A stretch of DNA of 64,000 bases from Ancylomarina salipaludis (GCF_004122035.1 NZ_SAXA01000001.1:248001-312000), one strand, 5' to 3'. Numbered from the stretch's first letter, positions 34,652 to 44,858 are shown. Made by a program: numbers and translations. Notes: a model not told the origin generated them from the sequence alone.

Positions 34652-37600
34652 TTACTTCAATGTCTTTTTAATAGTCTCCAAATTCTCCTTTAATTCTTTA
34701 TCCATAGGCTTAATTTCTAAAGCCTTTTGATAATAGAATCGAGCAATAGACAAATTGCCATCTTTAAAAGCAGCATTCCCTTTTTTCGTTAACAGATTGA
34801 ATTCTTCATCAATCGCTTCCTGCTTTTGTATCTCAATTGCCTGTTCAATTTCTTCCAATTTATCATCGATAAGACTTTTATCTGTTGCTATAGGCATCGC
34901 CTTATGATAATAGTGGCGAGCTACAGAAAAATTCTTTTTAGCAAATTCGTCATCCCCTGATTTTAGCAATCGCTCAAATTCTTCACGCTCTTTTTCAGAT
35001 CTGAAAGCCGATTTCAATTTTTCAATTTCAACAAGCTTCTCTTTCGGATAATCACGTTCAAAAATATCAAGGGCCTTTTTATAATAAGCCTTTGCTTTCC
35101 CCAAGTATTTGCCTTTTATTGCTTCATCCCCCTTATCAACAAAAGCTTTATAATCCTGCTCCTTTTTCTTCAATAGGTTATCTCCAAATGCATTTGAATT
35201 TTCAACAAACAGTTTATCTTCATCTGATTGCATGCTAGCTTTTAATCTCATCTCAATCTCTTCAAGCTGAGATTTTATGTAAGCATCGTCAGGTTTTATT
35301 TTCTGTGCCAATTTATAATGATGTCTGGCTAAACTGTATAATTCCTTTTTAAAGTGAGAATCAGCAATTGCCAGTGTCTCCTTAAATTCTTTTTCAATTT
35401 GACTGTTTTTTCGATCCAATTTTATCTGCTTAGCCAATGATGCATCAATTATTGCAATCTGATTTTTTGGATAAACTTCTCTCGATTTCAACTTAAGTGC
35501 TGATAAATAGGCCTCTTTTGCAGATTTCAAATCCTTGTCTGCAAATAATTTATCAGCTCTGCTTAGGATAGTCTCATATTGTTTTGAAAGCTCCAATTGC
35601 TCCTTCGCTGCTACTTTCTCTTCAGCTAATTTTTCATTAACAAGAGTAATCTGTTTCAATGTGTACTCATCATTCCTATAAATTTGAATCGCAGCTTCAT
35701 ACTTTCCTAAAGCATCTGAATACTTTTCGTTCCTAAAGAATTTATCCCCTTCACTGATGAAGGAGCGAAATTTTTTCTCCAAAATAGCTTTCTTCTTGGA
35801 TAACAATTCATCTGCTTTAGCTTGACTTTCTTTTTCAGCAATTAAAGTCTGTATTTTTAACAGTTGAGCTGTGGCATACTGATCCCCACTCTTATATTCT
35901 AATGCTTGTTTGTAATTCGTTGTTGCCTGCTTAAAATCATCCTTATTCAAAGCATCATCAGCCAGAGAAATTGCCTTTAAATAGTTCTCTTCGAGTACTT
36001 TCTTTTGATTTTCCTCTTTGAGCTTTTTATCGGCCAAACGGGACATTTCGTCCAAAGCTAATTTTGCACTTGCAATTTGTTCTTTAGGATAATTCTCATT
36101 AGGCTTTAAATCTATAGCTGACTGGTAATCTAAAATTGCCTTTTCATAATCCTTAGCTTTAAATTTCTGATCAGCCTGATTAATGAATGCACCATATTTC
36201 TCATCAAGCATTTTCTCTTCAGCCTTAATTCGACTGGCTTCAGCAATTAAACCTTCCATTTTTTTCAATTGCAATATTGGGTACGATTCTTCAGGTTTCA
36301 TTACAGAAGCACTCTTATAACTTTTCCGGGCTGACACATAGTCTTTAGCTTGTAATTGTGAATCTCCAGTCGTTATAAGCACCTCATATTTAGCCTCAAA
36401 TTCTTTCCGGGCTGTTTCCTGATGCAGCTCCTTAGCCAGCAGTTCTTCAATCTTGTTAAGTTGCTCTTTCGGATATTTTTCGTTGGGTTTTATCTCCAAA
36501 GCGTTTCTGAAATTATCACGTGAATCAAAATACTTTTTCGCAACCAAATTTTTATCCCCTTTTGCAATCAGATCATTATACTTTTGAGATAATAATTTTA
36601 GTTCGCGTTCTTGTTTTTGCTTTTCTTCCTCTTCGTGTTTTTTATCTATCTGAGCTTGCTTAGCTTTTATCACTTGTTCCTTTAAATATTCAGCTTTAGG
36701 TTTAAAACCTAAGGCCTGCTCATAATTCCCAAGGGCCTTATCAAAATCTCCTGAATTCATTTGAGAATCGGCTAAGGCAATCAGATCTGCATATCTTTTT
36801 TCACGAGCATTTTTCTCTGCCAAAATTTTTGCCTGATGCGCCATCAAACTCTCAATCTTTACCAACTGCGCTTTTGGATGAGTCTCATTGGGTTTTAACA
36901 CCAATGCCTGCGTATAATTTGTTTTTGCTAAAACATATTCGCCCTCTTTCAACTGTGTATCACCTAGATCAATAAATTTCGCATATTTTTCATCTAATTC
37001 TTTTTGTTGTAGCAAGTTTGCAGCCAGTTCTTTTTCCTGAGCAATCGCCTCATTAATTTTTTGGATCTGTGATTGAGGATAAGCTTCTTCAACATTCAAT
37101 TCAAGAGCCTTAGTATAAGAACCCAAAGCCTCGTTGTAATCTTTCTTTTTAAACTGACTATCAGCCAACTTAATGATTCTATCATACTCAGCCCTTAATG
37201 CCTTTTTCTCAGCCATCAGTTTTTCATTTGCGGCTTTCATTTGTTTCAGATAATCTAGTTTATTATCAATCTCCTGAATCTGATTTTGTGGATAAACTTC
37301 ATCTGATTTTAATTTAAGAGCGGCTGTATAATGCGATTTTGCAGTCTCATATTGTTTCAAATCAAAGGCTTCGTCTGCCGATTCTATAAGTTTTGCATAT
37401 TGTTCATTTAGAACTTTCTCTGCAGCCAATCGCCTTGCTTCATTTTCAGCATTTTGTTTCTGTTCTAATTCAAGAGCTTTTATCTTAGCTAATTGCTCCT
37501 GAGGATATGCTTCTACCTTCTTAACTTCTAGAGCCGATTGATAATTTATTTTAGCTTGTTCATAATTATTCTCTGCAAAAAACTTATCTGCGAGATCAAT

Positions 37601-38359
37601 CAAAGCCTTATATTTCTCATCAACAAGGCGCTGTGCCTCAAGCTGCCCTTTTTGTTTCAAAAGAATATCGTCAATTTTTAAAATCTGAGTTTTCGGGTAT
37701 TCTTCATTGGGCTTTAATTGACTTGCTTCAGTATAAAGCGATTTAGATTCAATATAATTTTTCTTTTGAAATTCACTATCCGCATTTTTAATGGCCAAGT
37801 TGAATGCCGTATTTACACGTGCCAACTCAGCCATATAAGCTTCCTGCTTCAATCTGGTTTCTTTCTCAATGCGTTTAAGCTCTGCTTCAATCTCTGTCTG
37901 AAACGATAAATCCGTTTCTATCAAATCTGTTTCTCTATTGTACATGATCATACCTATGGGCTGATCAAAAACAGATAAATCGATGCCTGGAAAAAAACGA
38001 AACAATTCTATTGAAAACTTACAGGGAGGAAAACGACTATCTCTTTCCAAAACCTCCTGAGGTACATATGTTGAAACACTCACTCGCTTTGTTACAAAAT
38101 CAGTTTTTGAGAACTCAAAAATATAATCATATCCAAAATCCAATTCATATGAGAACTTACCATTTTTCGAAATATCTCTCACTCCCACCTGTTGAGAATC
38201 TTTATATAAAGTCACTTTTACATTACTAAGATCTCCTTCATTAACAGTTACATTACCTTTTACAGTACATTTTTCCTGGGTAAATCCAGAAATTGAAAAA
38301 AAACTGAGTATGACAATCAGAAAAGCAATATGCTTATATTTTAAAATAATAGTCCTCAT
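34652..38359 (-). CDS. Giant exported protein with 16 TPR-like/coiled-coil repeats
   Basis: 1235 residues. A signal peptide (about 10-27) precedes a regulatory-like beta domain (about 30-105: CTVKGNVTVNEGDLSNVKVTL). From about 185 to the end come 16 repeats of roughly 45-80 residues. Each has a TPR-like helix pair of the form Y..LI..AD..F..K.Y..AK..Y..AL.LKP.E.YP..Q..KI; in the longer ones a Lys/Glu/Ala-rich coiled-coil linker follows. The motif is remarkably uniform, so the repeats probably spread by duplication. A periplasmic or outer-membrane scaffold is inferred. No catalytic motif is visible. It heads a unit with the SpmAB fusion and has its own -7 element. Confidence 0.85.
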   Translation of the reverse strand: MRTIILKYKHIAFLIVILSFFSISGFTQEKCTVKGNVTVNEGDLSNVKVTLYKDSQQVGVRDISKNGKFSYELDFGYDYIFEFSKTDFVTKRVSVSTYVPQEVLERDSRFPPCKFSIELFRFFPGIDLSVFDQPIGMIMYNRETDLIETDLSFQTEIEAELKRIEKETRLKQEAYMAELARVNTAFNLAIKNADSEFQKKNYIESKSLYTEASQLKPNEEYPKTQILKIDDILLKQKGQLEAQRLVDEKYKALIDLADKFFAENNYEQAKINYQSALEVKKVEAYPQEQLAKIKALELEQKQNAENEARRLAAEKVLNEQYAKLIESADEAFDLKQYETAKSHYTAALKLKSDEVYPQNQIQEIDNKLDYLKQMKAANEKLMAEKKALRAEYDRIIKLADSQFKKKDYNEALGSYTKALELNVEEAYPQSQIQKINEAIAQEKELAANLLQQKELDEKYAKFIDLGDTQLKEGEYVLAKTNYTQALVLKPNETHPKAQLVKIESLMAHQAKILAEKNAREKRYADLIALADSQMNSGDFDKALGNYEQALGFKPKAEYLKEQVIKAKQAQIDKKHEEEEKQKQERELKLLSQKYNDLIAKGDKNLVAKKYFDSRDNFRNALEIKPNEKYPKEQLNKIEELLAKELHQETARKEFEAKYEVLITTGDSQLQAKDYVSARKSYKSASVMKPEESYPILQLKKMEGLIAEASRIKAEEKMLDEKYGAFINQADQKFKAKDYEKAILDYQSAIDLKPNENYPKEQIASAKLALDEMSRLADKKLKEENQKKVLEENYLKAISLADDALNKDDFKQATTNYKQALEYKSGDQYATAQLLKIQTLIAEKESQAKADELLSKKKAILEKKFRSFISEGDKFFRNEKYSDALGKYEAAIQIYRNDEYTLKQITLVNEKLAEEKVAAKEQLELSKQYETILSRADKLFADKDLKSAKEAYLSALKLKSREVYPKNQIAIIDASLAKQIKLDRKNSQIEKEFKETLAIADSHFKKELYSLARHHYKLAQKIKPDDAYIKSQLEEIEMRLKASMQSDEDKLFVENSNAFGDNLLKKKEQDYKAFVDKGDEAIKGKYLGKAKAYYKKALDIFERDYPKEKLVEIEKLKSAFRSEKEREEFERLLKSGDDEFAKKNFSVARHYYHKAMPIATDKSLIDDKLEEIEQAIEIQKQEAIDEEFNLLTKKGNAAFKDGNLSIARFYYQKALEIKPMDKELKENLETIKKTLK

Positions 38360-38410
38360 TAATTGAATCTGATATTATTGCGATATTTCTTTGAAACCGT
38401 AGTTTAGAAA

Positions 38411-38418
38411 CAAAAGTA
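38411..38418 (-). promoter_or_regulatory. -7 element for the 16-repeat protein/SpmAB operon
   Basis: The minus strand reads TACTTTTG, matching TAnnTTTG, about 51 nt before the ATG at 38359. Confidence 0.55.
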
Positions 38419-38553
38419 AAGAAATATAGCTAGTATTTATAGAGCGTCCAAAATTCGAATAGAGACTTTGATACGAAACTGTAATAATCAACGTCTATTT
38501 CAAGATAAAAGTATGTATTCTGAATTCAATACATCATAATTTCGCCAACCAGA

Positions 38554-38592
38554 TAAAAAAATCCTGAGATTCAATATGGAATCTCAGGATTT
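38554..38592 (-). terminator. Terminator after the NACHT gene
   Basis: A perfect 14-bp stem (AAATCCTGAGATTC at 38559-38572 with its complement at 38579-38592) around a 6-nt loop. On the minus strand it ends in a T-run (38554-38560). It lies about 50 bp after the stop of the NACHT gene. Confidence 0.9.
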
Positions 38593-38641
38593 ATTCAAAC
38601 AATTAATTAGTCCCTGATTTAAATATTATCTTATATCGTTA

Positions 38642-41191
38642 TTAATCATTCAGGATTTTTACAAGAGATTCTGCTTTTTTTGCTTGCAAAATCTGATCGC
38701 GTTCTTTCAAACATAAATTTTCTTTAGTCGTTTCGCCCCAAGCATTATAATACTTAGCCATTTTGGTCAATAAGCTAACCTTACAGAAATCATATCGTGC
38801 GAATTCACTTATTGCAAATGCTCTGTTCGAATGTCTTTCCTGAAAGTCTCTATTCCCATCTTCGAAATAAATTCCGGCTAAAAAACTTTTGAAGAAAATC
38901 TGAACAGGGTAAGCCTTTGAACTAATTAAGCTATCATTGCAAAACTCTAATTCTTGTACCTGACTGGCAGACAATTTCATTCCCAGTTTACTCTGAGCTA
39001 CCAATTTATAGGCTCTTAATAATTTATGATTCGAGAAATGAGCCTTTATTGGTAACTGATCGTAAAACAATTCAGCATCATCAATCAATTGAATAACTTT
39101 ATGATACGATTGCATGTAGAATAAAGCATTGCAAACCAACACCTCAAATTCACCACTCCAACTCTCGTATCTATCCCCAACCTGACAATAGGCCATCTGA
39201 CGGTAATAAAACACTTTTAATAATTCAATATCGTTGCTCTTACCCGAGATGTGATTGTAGAATAATATGCTGGTAAAACGCAAAGCAATTGAATAAGCTG
39301 AACAACCTGAATTGGGTTTTGTTTCAACTAATAAATTATAATACTTATCTGATAATTCTTGTTCCAATGACATTAAAGATGTCATCAATAACAAGCTTAA
39401 AGATTTAATTCTAACAGACTCATCGGCGTTGGTCTCTGATATAATTTCAACAACTTTAGAAAAATCACCACACAAACGATTCAAATTACCCGAAAGCGCA
39501 AGCATAAACTCAACAGAACGCGTTCCGGATGCATATGTTTTAATTAAATCAATTTTACTGTCATCCATGTTTGTGATTACAGTGGTCAAAATGTCGGTAA
39601 CTGCACTGCTGGTTAAAGTCCCTTCATTTAATTCAAAAAAACGAGACAAAGATTCATAATTATCAGATTCGACTGCAATGCTAAACAGTTGTGCAATTAA
39701 TCTATCTTTTAGTTCAAATTCCTGATACTCCTCTTCAATTTGTTTAAACAGATCAAAGCTAATACCCCCATTGTTCTCAATCAGTTCTTTAACCAATAAA
39801 ACTTCAAAAAGTTGCTCATTGTATATCTTTACAAATTTGCAATAACCATTGTATTCATTAACCGAAACATACTCTGATATTAAACCATAGCTCAACATCT
39901 CTTCGTAAGCATAGTAATAATTACCCGCTGTTTTAAGATGAATAGGTAAGATTGATTTCAATTCCATTTTTTTTACGGAATGTGAATCTTTACCATACTT
40001 CAGAATCTTTAAAATTGCTTTTAGAATATCAATTTTTTCCTCAGAATAGCGTGAATAATAAATCTTGTTCTTTAAAAATTCATTAATAAGCTTATATCCG
40101 TCGTTAATATCACTCTTTTTATTGGGAGAATATGTTTTAATAAACAGTTCTAAGAAAAAGGGATTTGATATCGTATTTCGCTGATAGTAATCAAGATTTT
40201 CAACCTTCAATTCATAGAAAAACTGCTGATTGATCGTCTCATCAAAAACATGCTGAATTTCAAAACCATTTAGGGGTGGAAAGTTTCTTTTATCTTCCTG
40301 ATCAAGATCTAAATCAATTTCATACCAGGCATCATACAGGCTATTTTCACGCTGTATAAATGGGAGTACAAATTTTTCCCAGGTTGAAGTTCTTGAGGTT
40401 AAGATCAACTTCATGTTTTTTGAATCCTTACGATTGGCTACAAACTGGTTCAACTGTAAAAACAATCGCTCCAATTTTGTATTGTCATAACTAACCTCAT
40501 CTAAGGCATCCAGTATTAAAATAATTTTTCCTTCGCAAGTTTTGGGCTTATCCAAAAAGTGCTTCAGGTATGTTTTCGATGTAGAATTCAATTGCTCTTC
40601 TAACCAACGCTCAAGCATAAAATCGCTATTTAAACAATTGATCATGAAAGTCGCATTAAAAAATAAGATCACATCCTTATTTTGAGAATCCTGACTCACT
40701 CTTTCATACCATTTAGCAAGCATTGTTGATTTTCCAGCTCCGCCAGGTGCAACAAAGCTCAATGCCATTTTATCTGACTGAAGGAAATTATGAATTCGGT
40801 CTTCACCAATCTTTCTTGTTGCTACAGATTTGAAGGGAATACCTGATTGGCCTTTTATTAAATTATAAGCATCACTACTCAATTCAAAAGCGCGTTTCTG
40901 AAAGGCTTCCCAAGTGGTTGGAATATTACCTTCCCCCTTTTCTTCAGGAATATAATTCGATTGAAAATCATTCCACGACTTGTAACTAACATAGTTTGCC
41001 AGTAAGTCTAAAGTAAATTTTGAAGGTGCTGAAGGCGATTTTAATAAACCAAAAAGTCGGCGTATAGTTGTCGCACTAATTCGTCCGCCTGTAGCGTCAC
41101 AAACAATTTCAGCTAAAGCTTCACAGTCCTTATTATAAGCAAGCTCTTGACCAAACTTTTTTAGGATTTCTTTCTTTAGATGTTCTAACAT
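38642..41191 (-). CDS. NACHT-type STAND NTPase with N-terminal helical module and helical C-terminus
   Basis: 849 residues. About 1-80 form a Bacteroidota helical module (RISATTIRRLFGLLK, then TLDLLANYVSYKSWNDF), probably a helix-turn-helix-like or oligomerisation unit. The NTPase domain has Walker A GGAGKST (150-156), Walker B IILILDALDE (223-232, NACHT-style D-A-L-D-E) and sensor Arg in LTSRTS (about 267). From about 380 to the end the protein is all-helical, TPR-like. There is no signal or membrane segment. STAND/NACHT proteins are ligand-triggered switches, and several bacterial NACHT proteins defend against phage; no separate effector is seen here, so the N-terminal module or oligomerisation may be the output. 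A regulatory role is the alternative. Confidence 0.8.
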   Translation of the reverse strand: MLEHLKKEILKKFGQELAYNKDCEALAEIVCDATGGRISATTIRRLFGLLKSPSAPSKFTLDLLANYVSYKSWNDFQSNYIPEEKGEGNIPTTWEAFQKRAFELSSDAYNLIKGQSGIPFKSVATRKIGEDRIHNFLQSDKMALSFVAPGGAGKSTMLAKWYERVSQDSQNKDVILFFNATFMINCLNSDFMLERWLEEQLNSTSKTYLKHFLDKPKTCEGKIILILDALDEVSYDNTKLERLFLQLNQFVANRKDSKNMKLILTSRTSTWEKFVLPFIQRENSLYDAWYEIDLDLDQEDKRNFPPLNGFEIQHVFDETINQQFFYELKVENLDYYQRNTISNPFFLELFIKTYSPNKKSDINDGYKLINEFLKNKIYYSRYSEEKIDILKAILKILKYGKDSHSVKKMELKSILPIHLKTAGNYYYAYEEMLSYGLISEYVSVNEYNGYCKFVKIYNEQLFEVLLVKELIENNGGISFDLFKQIEEEYQEFELKDRLIAQLFSIAVESDNYESLSRFFELNEGTLTSSAVTDILTTVITNMDDSKIDLIKTYASGTRSVEFMLALSGNLNRLCGDFSKVVEIISETNADESVRIKSLSLLLMTSLMSLEQELSDKYYNLLVETKPNSGCSAYSIALRFTSILFYNHISGKSNDIELLKVFYYRQMAYCQVGDRYESWSGEFEVLVCNALFYMQSYHKVIQLIDDAELFYDQLPIKAHFSNHKLLRAYKLVAQSKLGMKLSASQVQELEFCNDSLISSKAYPVQIFFKSFLAGIYFEDGNRDFQERHSNRAFAISEFARYDFCKVSLLTKMAKYYNAWGETTKENLCLKERDQILQAKKAESLVKILND

Positions 41192-41489
41192 AGCTCAACG
41201 TTATTGGTTTTCGGAAGATAAAAGTATACTTCCTCTATGCTTAAAACAATCTAAAATTAATGACTTGGGGTTTTGATTTTATAACTACGTCATATGAGTT
41301 TCCGATCGCGTATTGGGGAATATTCAAAAAAGAATAACATTGGTCTAACATCCATATAAGACTATAAAAACCAATTCATTCAGACACAAACATATTGTTT
41401 AACCTATCTGAACTACAACTGTTAAATAAAGGAATGGATTATATGTAAATGCCATGAATTTAAGGAAGAGATTTCAAAAATAAATTGAT
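41192..41489. other. Spacer between LytTR regulator and NACHT genes
   Basis: About 298 bp. On the minus strand, TTG then 20 nt then TACTTTTA lies some 25-55 nt before the NACHT ATG, one base from a full Bacteroidota promoter. The NACHT gene therefore probably has its own transcript. No other structure seen. Confidence 0.45.
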
Positions 41490-42254
41490 CTATTTTTTAT
41501 CTGGTAATGAATGAGCCAGTTGTTTCAATCGGTCTAAGAATTCCTTTTTCTTACCTTCCGAAACTTCAATTTCCTTCCCATCTTTAAGGATAATCCGACC
41601 TCCCCGACCTTTTATATATTGATCGACAAAATTCAAATTCACCAGATGTTTACTGTGCACCCTGCAAAACAAATGTTCAGGAAGAATGTCCATAAAATTT
41701 GATAAAGCTTTTGATACCATTAAATCCTCTTTCTCTTCGAGAAAAAAATCAGTATAGCTCCCATTCGCTTCACATCGGACAATATCATTGAGCTCGACCA
41801 TTCGAAGACCATTAGCCGTCGGCAAAATAATTTTTTTATACTCATTTTTCAAGGAGTCATACAAAACCTGGAATTTCTCATCCAAATTAATATCCCTTTT
41901 TGAATTTTGAAATCGTAAAACAGCATCCTTTAATTCAGAATAATTAATCGGTTTCAATAAATAATGCAAAGCAGAGAACCTTATAGCTTTCAAGGCATAT
42001 TCATTATAAGCGGTTGTAAAAATCACTTCAAAATTACGGGAGTTTACCTTCTCCAACACCTCGAAGCCATCACCATCAGGCATGGAAATATCCAGGAAAA
42101 CAAGTTCCGGATTTTCTTGATTAATAAGTTCAACAGCTGTTTGTACATTACAAGCAAAGCCAACAACCTCAACTTCCGGGCAAAATCTTTCTAATAATTT
42201 AAATAGAGAAGATTGGCTCTTCATCTCATCGTCAACAATTATGGCTTTTATCAT
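41490..42254 (-). CDS. LytTR-family response regulator
   Basis: 254 residues from ATG 42254. About 1-120 are a receiver domain with acidic pair VDDE (8-10), phospho-acceptor Asp 55 in LVFLDISMP and a conserved Lys in LLKPI. About 150-250 are a LytTR DNA-binding domain (VRCEANGSYTDFFL, LSNFMDILPEHLFCRVHSKHLVNL). LytTR regulators normally work with a 5TM or LytS-type histidine kinase; none is adjacent, so its partner is elsewhere. The upstream start at 42302 is rejected because the putative promoter lies there. Confidence 0.9.
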   Translation of the reverse strand: MIKAIIVDDEMKSQSSLFKLLERFCPEVEVVGFACNVQTAVELINQENPELVFLDISMPDGDGFEVLEKVNSRNFEVIFTTAYNEYALKAIRFSALHYLLKPINYSELKDAVLRFQNSKRDINLDEKFQVLYDSLKNEYKKIILPTANGLRMVELNDIVRCEANGSYTDFFLEEKEDLMVSKALSNFMDILPEHLFCRVHSKHLVNLNFVDQYIKGRGGRIILKDGKEIEVSEGKKKEFLDRLKQLAHSLPDKK

Positions 42255-42299
42255 AGTCCTGTTTTTTTTGTATCGAAATATAAAAAAAAGAGTTCTGAA

Positions 42300-42307
42300 C
42301 AAATGTA
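42300..42307 (-). promoter_or_regulatory. -7 element for the LytTR regulator gene
   Basis: The minus strand reads TACATTTG, matching TAnnTTTG, about 45 nt before ATG 42254. Confidence 0.5.
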
Positions 42308-42370
42308 TTTTTCCGAATTATTTTATGATTTATAATAACAGCAAATCAAAACACATAAATATCGATACAT

Positions 42371-44485
42371 TTACGCCTCAGCAAACATCTTTAAATATGA
42401 AGTAGCCAATCTAATTTTGTAATAGGCTATTCCCTCATTCATATGAAGATATAAAGCTTTTGTATTTAAATGCCCCAATTGCCGAACAGCACTCTCGATA
42501 CGCTCCAATTCACTGGTATGTAAGAAAGATAAAATATCGATATCGGCACCTTTTTCGTACAATGAAGCCAAGTGAGAATAAATGGTTACCGGGTTGATGC
42601 GACGAATTTGTGCAATTTCATCAACTGAATACCCTTGTTTATAATACTCATAAGTTTCATAAAAGGATTGACTGCTCTTTTTGGCTTCCTGGTTCTTCTT
42701 CTGTTCAAATTCCAGTATTTCGTTAATAAACAACTCTCCATAAAGTTGGTATTTACGCTCACCAACGCCCGAAATCATTTTCATTGCAAACTCACTCGTC
42801 GGCTTTTCTTCAACCATCTCGTTTAAAGTCGCATCAGAGAATACCAAATATGGTGCAATACGGGATGATCGTGAAATTTTCAAACGCAATTTGCGCAGAG
42901 ACTCAAACAAGTCTTCCCTGTATATCTGTTTCGCAGGTTTGGCAATCACAGGAGCTTTTTGAGCTTCAGCTTTCATTGTTGCCAAATGCACCAAATTAAC
43001 CTTTCTCCCACTAAACAAGACTTCCTTACTCTGCTCTGTCAATTTAAGCGCATTGCCTTCATCATAGGCTACTGAAATATAACCTAAATTCAACAATTGA
43101 AGCATATATTGTTGCCAATCCTGATGCGGCACATCCTTACCTGCACCATAAGTTTTTATCTTATTGTAGCCTCTCGAAAGAATTTCCTGCCTTGATGAGC
43201 CTCTAAGAACATCAATTACGGTTCCTGCAGCCACTTGCTCTTTTAAACGAAAAACCGCAGAAAGCGCTTTTTGTGCAATCAAAGTTCCATCAAATTGTTG
43301 AGGAGGATCTTTACACACATCACAATTGCCACAATCCTCTTCCAAATGTTCACCAAAGTAGCTTAATAGAATCTTTCTACGGCAAATCTGAGCATCACAA
43401 AACTGCTGAATACGTTCAAGCTTAGCATGTGAAACCTCTTTCAAAGCCGATTCTTCGATAAATTTACGATGAACAATGACATCAGAGAAACTATAAAACA
43501 AAAGCGTATCAGCCTTCAAGCCATCACGTCCGGCACGACCAATTTCCTGATAATAAGACTCAATATTTCGTGGCAAATTATAATGAATCACCCAACGAAC
43601 ATTTGACTTATCAATCCCCATTCCAAAAGCAATGGTTGCACAAACTATAGGCACTGTGTCATTAATAAAATCTTCCTGACGCTTAGCTCTGTCATCAGGT
43701 GATAAACCTGCATGATAATAACTCGCATTAACACCCGAATTTCTCAATTTTTCAGACAAACCTTCACAAGCCTTTCGACTCAAACAATAGATAATACCGG
43801 ATTGATGAGGGCGCTGACGAAGAAATCCCAGGATACTTTTAAATTTATCCTTTCCCGGAGCCACTTTCAAACTCAAATTAGGACGATCGAAAGACGAAAG
43901 AAAAAGTTTCGGGGCATCCAAGCCCAATTGTCGGATAATATCTTTTTGAGTCAGGCTATCAGCCGTTGCCGTCAGTGCAACAACCGGGACCAATGGGAAA
44001 TGCTTTTTCAGATAGGCCATTTTAGAATATTCCGGACGAAAATCGTGCCCCCACACCGAAATACAGTGCGCCTCATCTACCGCAAATAAATTAACCTTCA
44101 ATTGCAATAACAGATAATAAAAATCCTGACTCACCAACTTCTCGGGTGAAACATACAACAATTTTATTTTCCCCTCGTGAACATCTTCGATGATCTCATT
44201 TTGCACTTGAGCAGACTGAGAGCTATTCAGGAAACCAGCTTGCACACCATTGGCTTGCAAGCCTTCAACCTGATCCTTCATTAAAGCAATCAATGGGGAA
44301 ACCACAATGGCCACACCTTCCATCATAAGAGCCGGAATTTGATAGCACAACGATTTTCCACCCCCCGTAGGCATGATAACTACAGTATCATTCCCATTTA
44401 GAATCGATTGAATAACCTCACCCTGTAAAGGTCGAAATTTATCGTATCCAAAGTATTTTTTTAATATGCGGTTAGCCAATTTCAT
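42371..44485 (-). CDS. recQ: ATP-dependent DNA helicase RecQ
   Basis: 3'-5' helicase of recombination and repair. 704 residues: Walker A TGGGKSLCYQIP (about 40-51), DEAHCIS (137-143), the aromatic loop WGHDFRPEY, helicase C-terminal IGRAGRDG, then zinc-binding Cys in CRRKILLSYFGEHLEEDCGNCDVC spread over about 372-395. The RQC winged-helix follows, then an HRDC-like domain (about 520-600) and a C-terminal helix-turn-helix (YSVDEIAQIRRINPVTIYSHL). Full length for Bacteroidota RecQ. A -7 element lies 78 nt upstream. Confidence 0.95.
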   Translation of the reverse strand: MKLANRILKKYFGYDKFRPLQGEVIQSILNGNDTVVIMPTGGGKSLCYQIPALMMEGVAIVVSPLIALMKDQVEGLQANGVQAGFLNSSQSAQVQNEIIEDVHEGKIKLLYVSPEKLVSQDFYYLLLQLKVNLFAVDEAHCISVWGHDFRPEYSKMAYLKKHFPLVPVVALTATADSLTQKDIIRQLGLDAPKLFLSSFDRPNLSLKVAPGKDKFKSILGFLRQRPHQSGIIYCLSRKACEGLSEKLRNSGVNASYYHAGLSPDDRAKRQEDFINDTVPIVCATIAFGMGIDKSNVRWVIHYNLPRNIESYYQEIGRAGRDGLKADTLLFYSFSDVIVHRKFIEESALKEVSHAKLERIQQFCDAQICRRKILLSYFGEHLEEDCGNCDVCKDPPQQFDGTLIAQKALSAVFRLKEQVAAGTVIDVLRGSSRQEILSRGYNKIKTYGAGKDVPHQDWQQYMLQLLNLGYISVAYDEGNALKLTEQSKEVLFSGRKVNLVHLATMKAEAQKAPVIAKPAKQIYREDLFESLRKLRLKISRSSRIAPYLVFSDATLNEMVEEKPTSEFAMKMISGVGERKYQLYGELFINEILEFEQKKNQEAKKSSQSFYETYEYYKQGYSVDEIAQIRRINPVTIYSHLASLYEKGADIDILSFLHTSELERIESAVRQLGHLNTKALYLHMNEGIAYYKIRLATSYLKMFAEA

Positions 44486-44562
44486 TTATCGACAAAAAGT
44501 TTAGGTGGATACGTGTAATCGTCAAAGACGAATCTGAAAAAACAAAAATCTATTTTGAGATA

Positions 44563-44571
44563 GCAAAAGTA
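44563..44571 (-). promoter_or_regulatory. -7 element for recQ
   Basis: The minus strand reads TACTTTTGC, matching TAnnTTTGC, about 78 nt before the recQ ATG. Confidence 0.55.
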
Positions 44572-44814
44572 ATGTCATGCCTAAAAGTATACTAGTATTT
44601 CTGCGTTTAGTTATCAACAAAGTCCAACACTTGGTCAAAAGTAAATTTCCCACCTTACATTTCAGTGTTTATTTCACAATTTTCTCGCTCTGTATTATTA
44701 TCCATTATTACACCATGCAATCGGTTGTCTGTGTATATACTTTAAAACATATACAATTCACAAAAACATGATAAATGTCATAATAAAAAGGCTAGTGATA
44801 CTAAAGTAAAAAAT

Positions 44815-44823
44815 TATTTTTGC
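44815..44823 (+). promoter_or_regulatory. -7 element for the gate-domain membrane protein
   Basis: TATTTTTGC matches TAnnTTTGC, 36 nt before the ATG at 44859. Confidence 0.55.
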
Positions 44824-44858
44824 CCCGAAATTTAACAACCTTAATCTAACAACACAGA

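Larger units (their letters stand above)
44486..44858. other. Divergent promoter region of recQ and the gate-domain transporter
   Basis: 373 bp without a supported gene. It contains a minus-strand -7 element (44563-44571) and a plus-strand one (44815-44823). A short open frame at 44577-44771 has no recognisable features. Confidence 0.5.

Noticed and set aside
43712-44089. 125-codon frame opposite recQ
   Set aside because: Antisense to the RecQ helicase domain; shadow frame.
44577-44771. 64-codon frame between recQ and the gate-domain gene
   Set aside because: Overlaps the divergent promoter region, no recognisable features.
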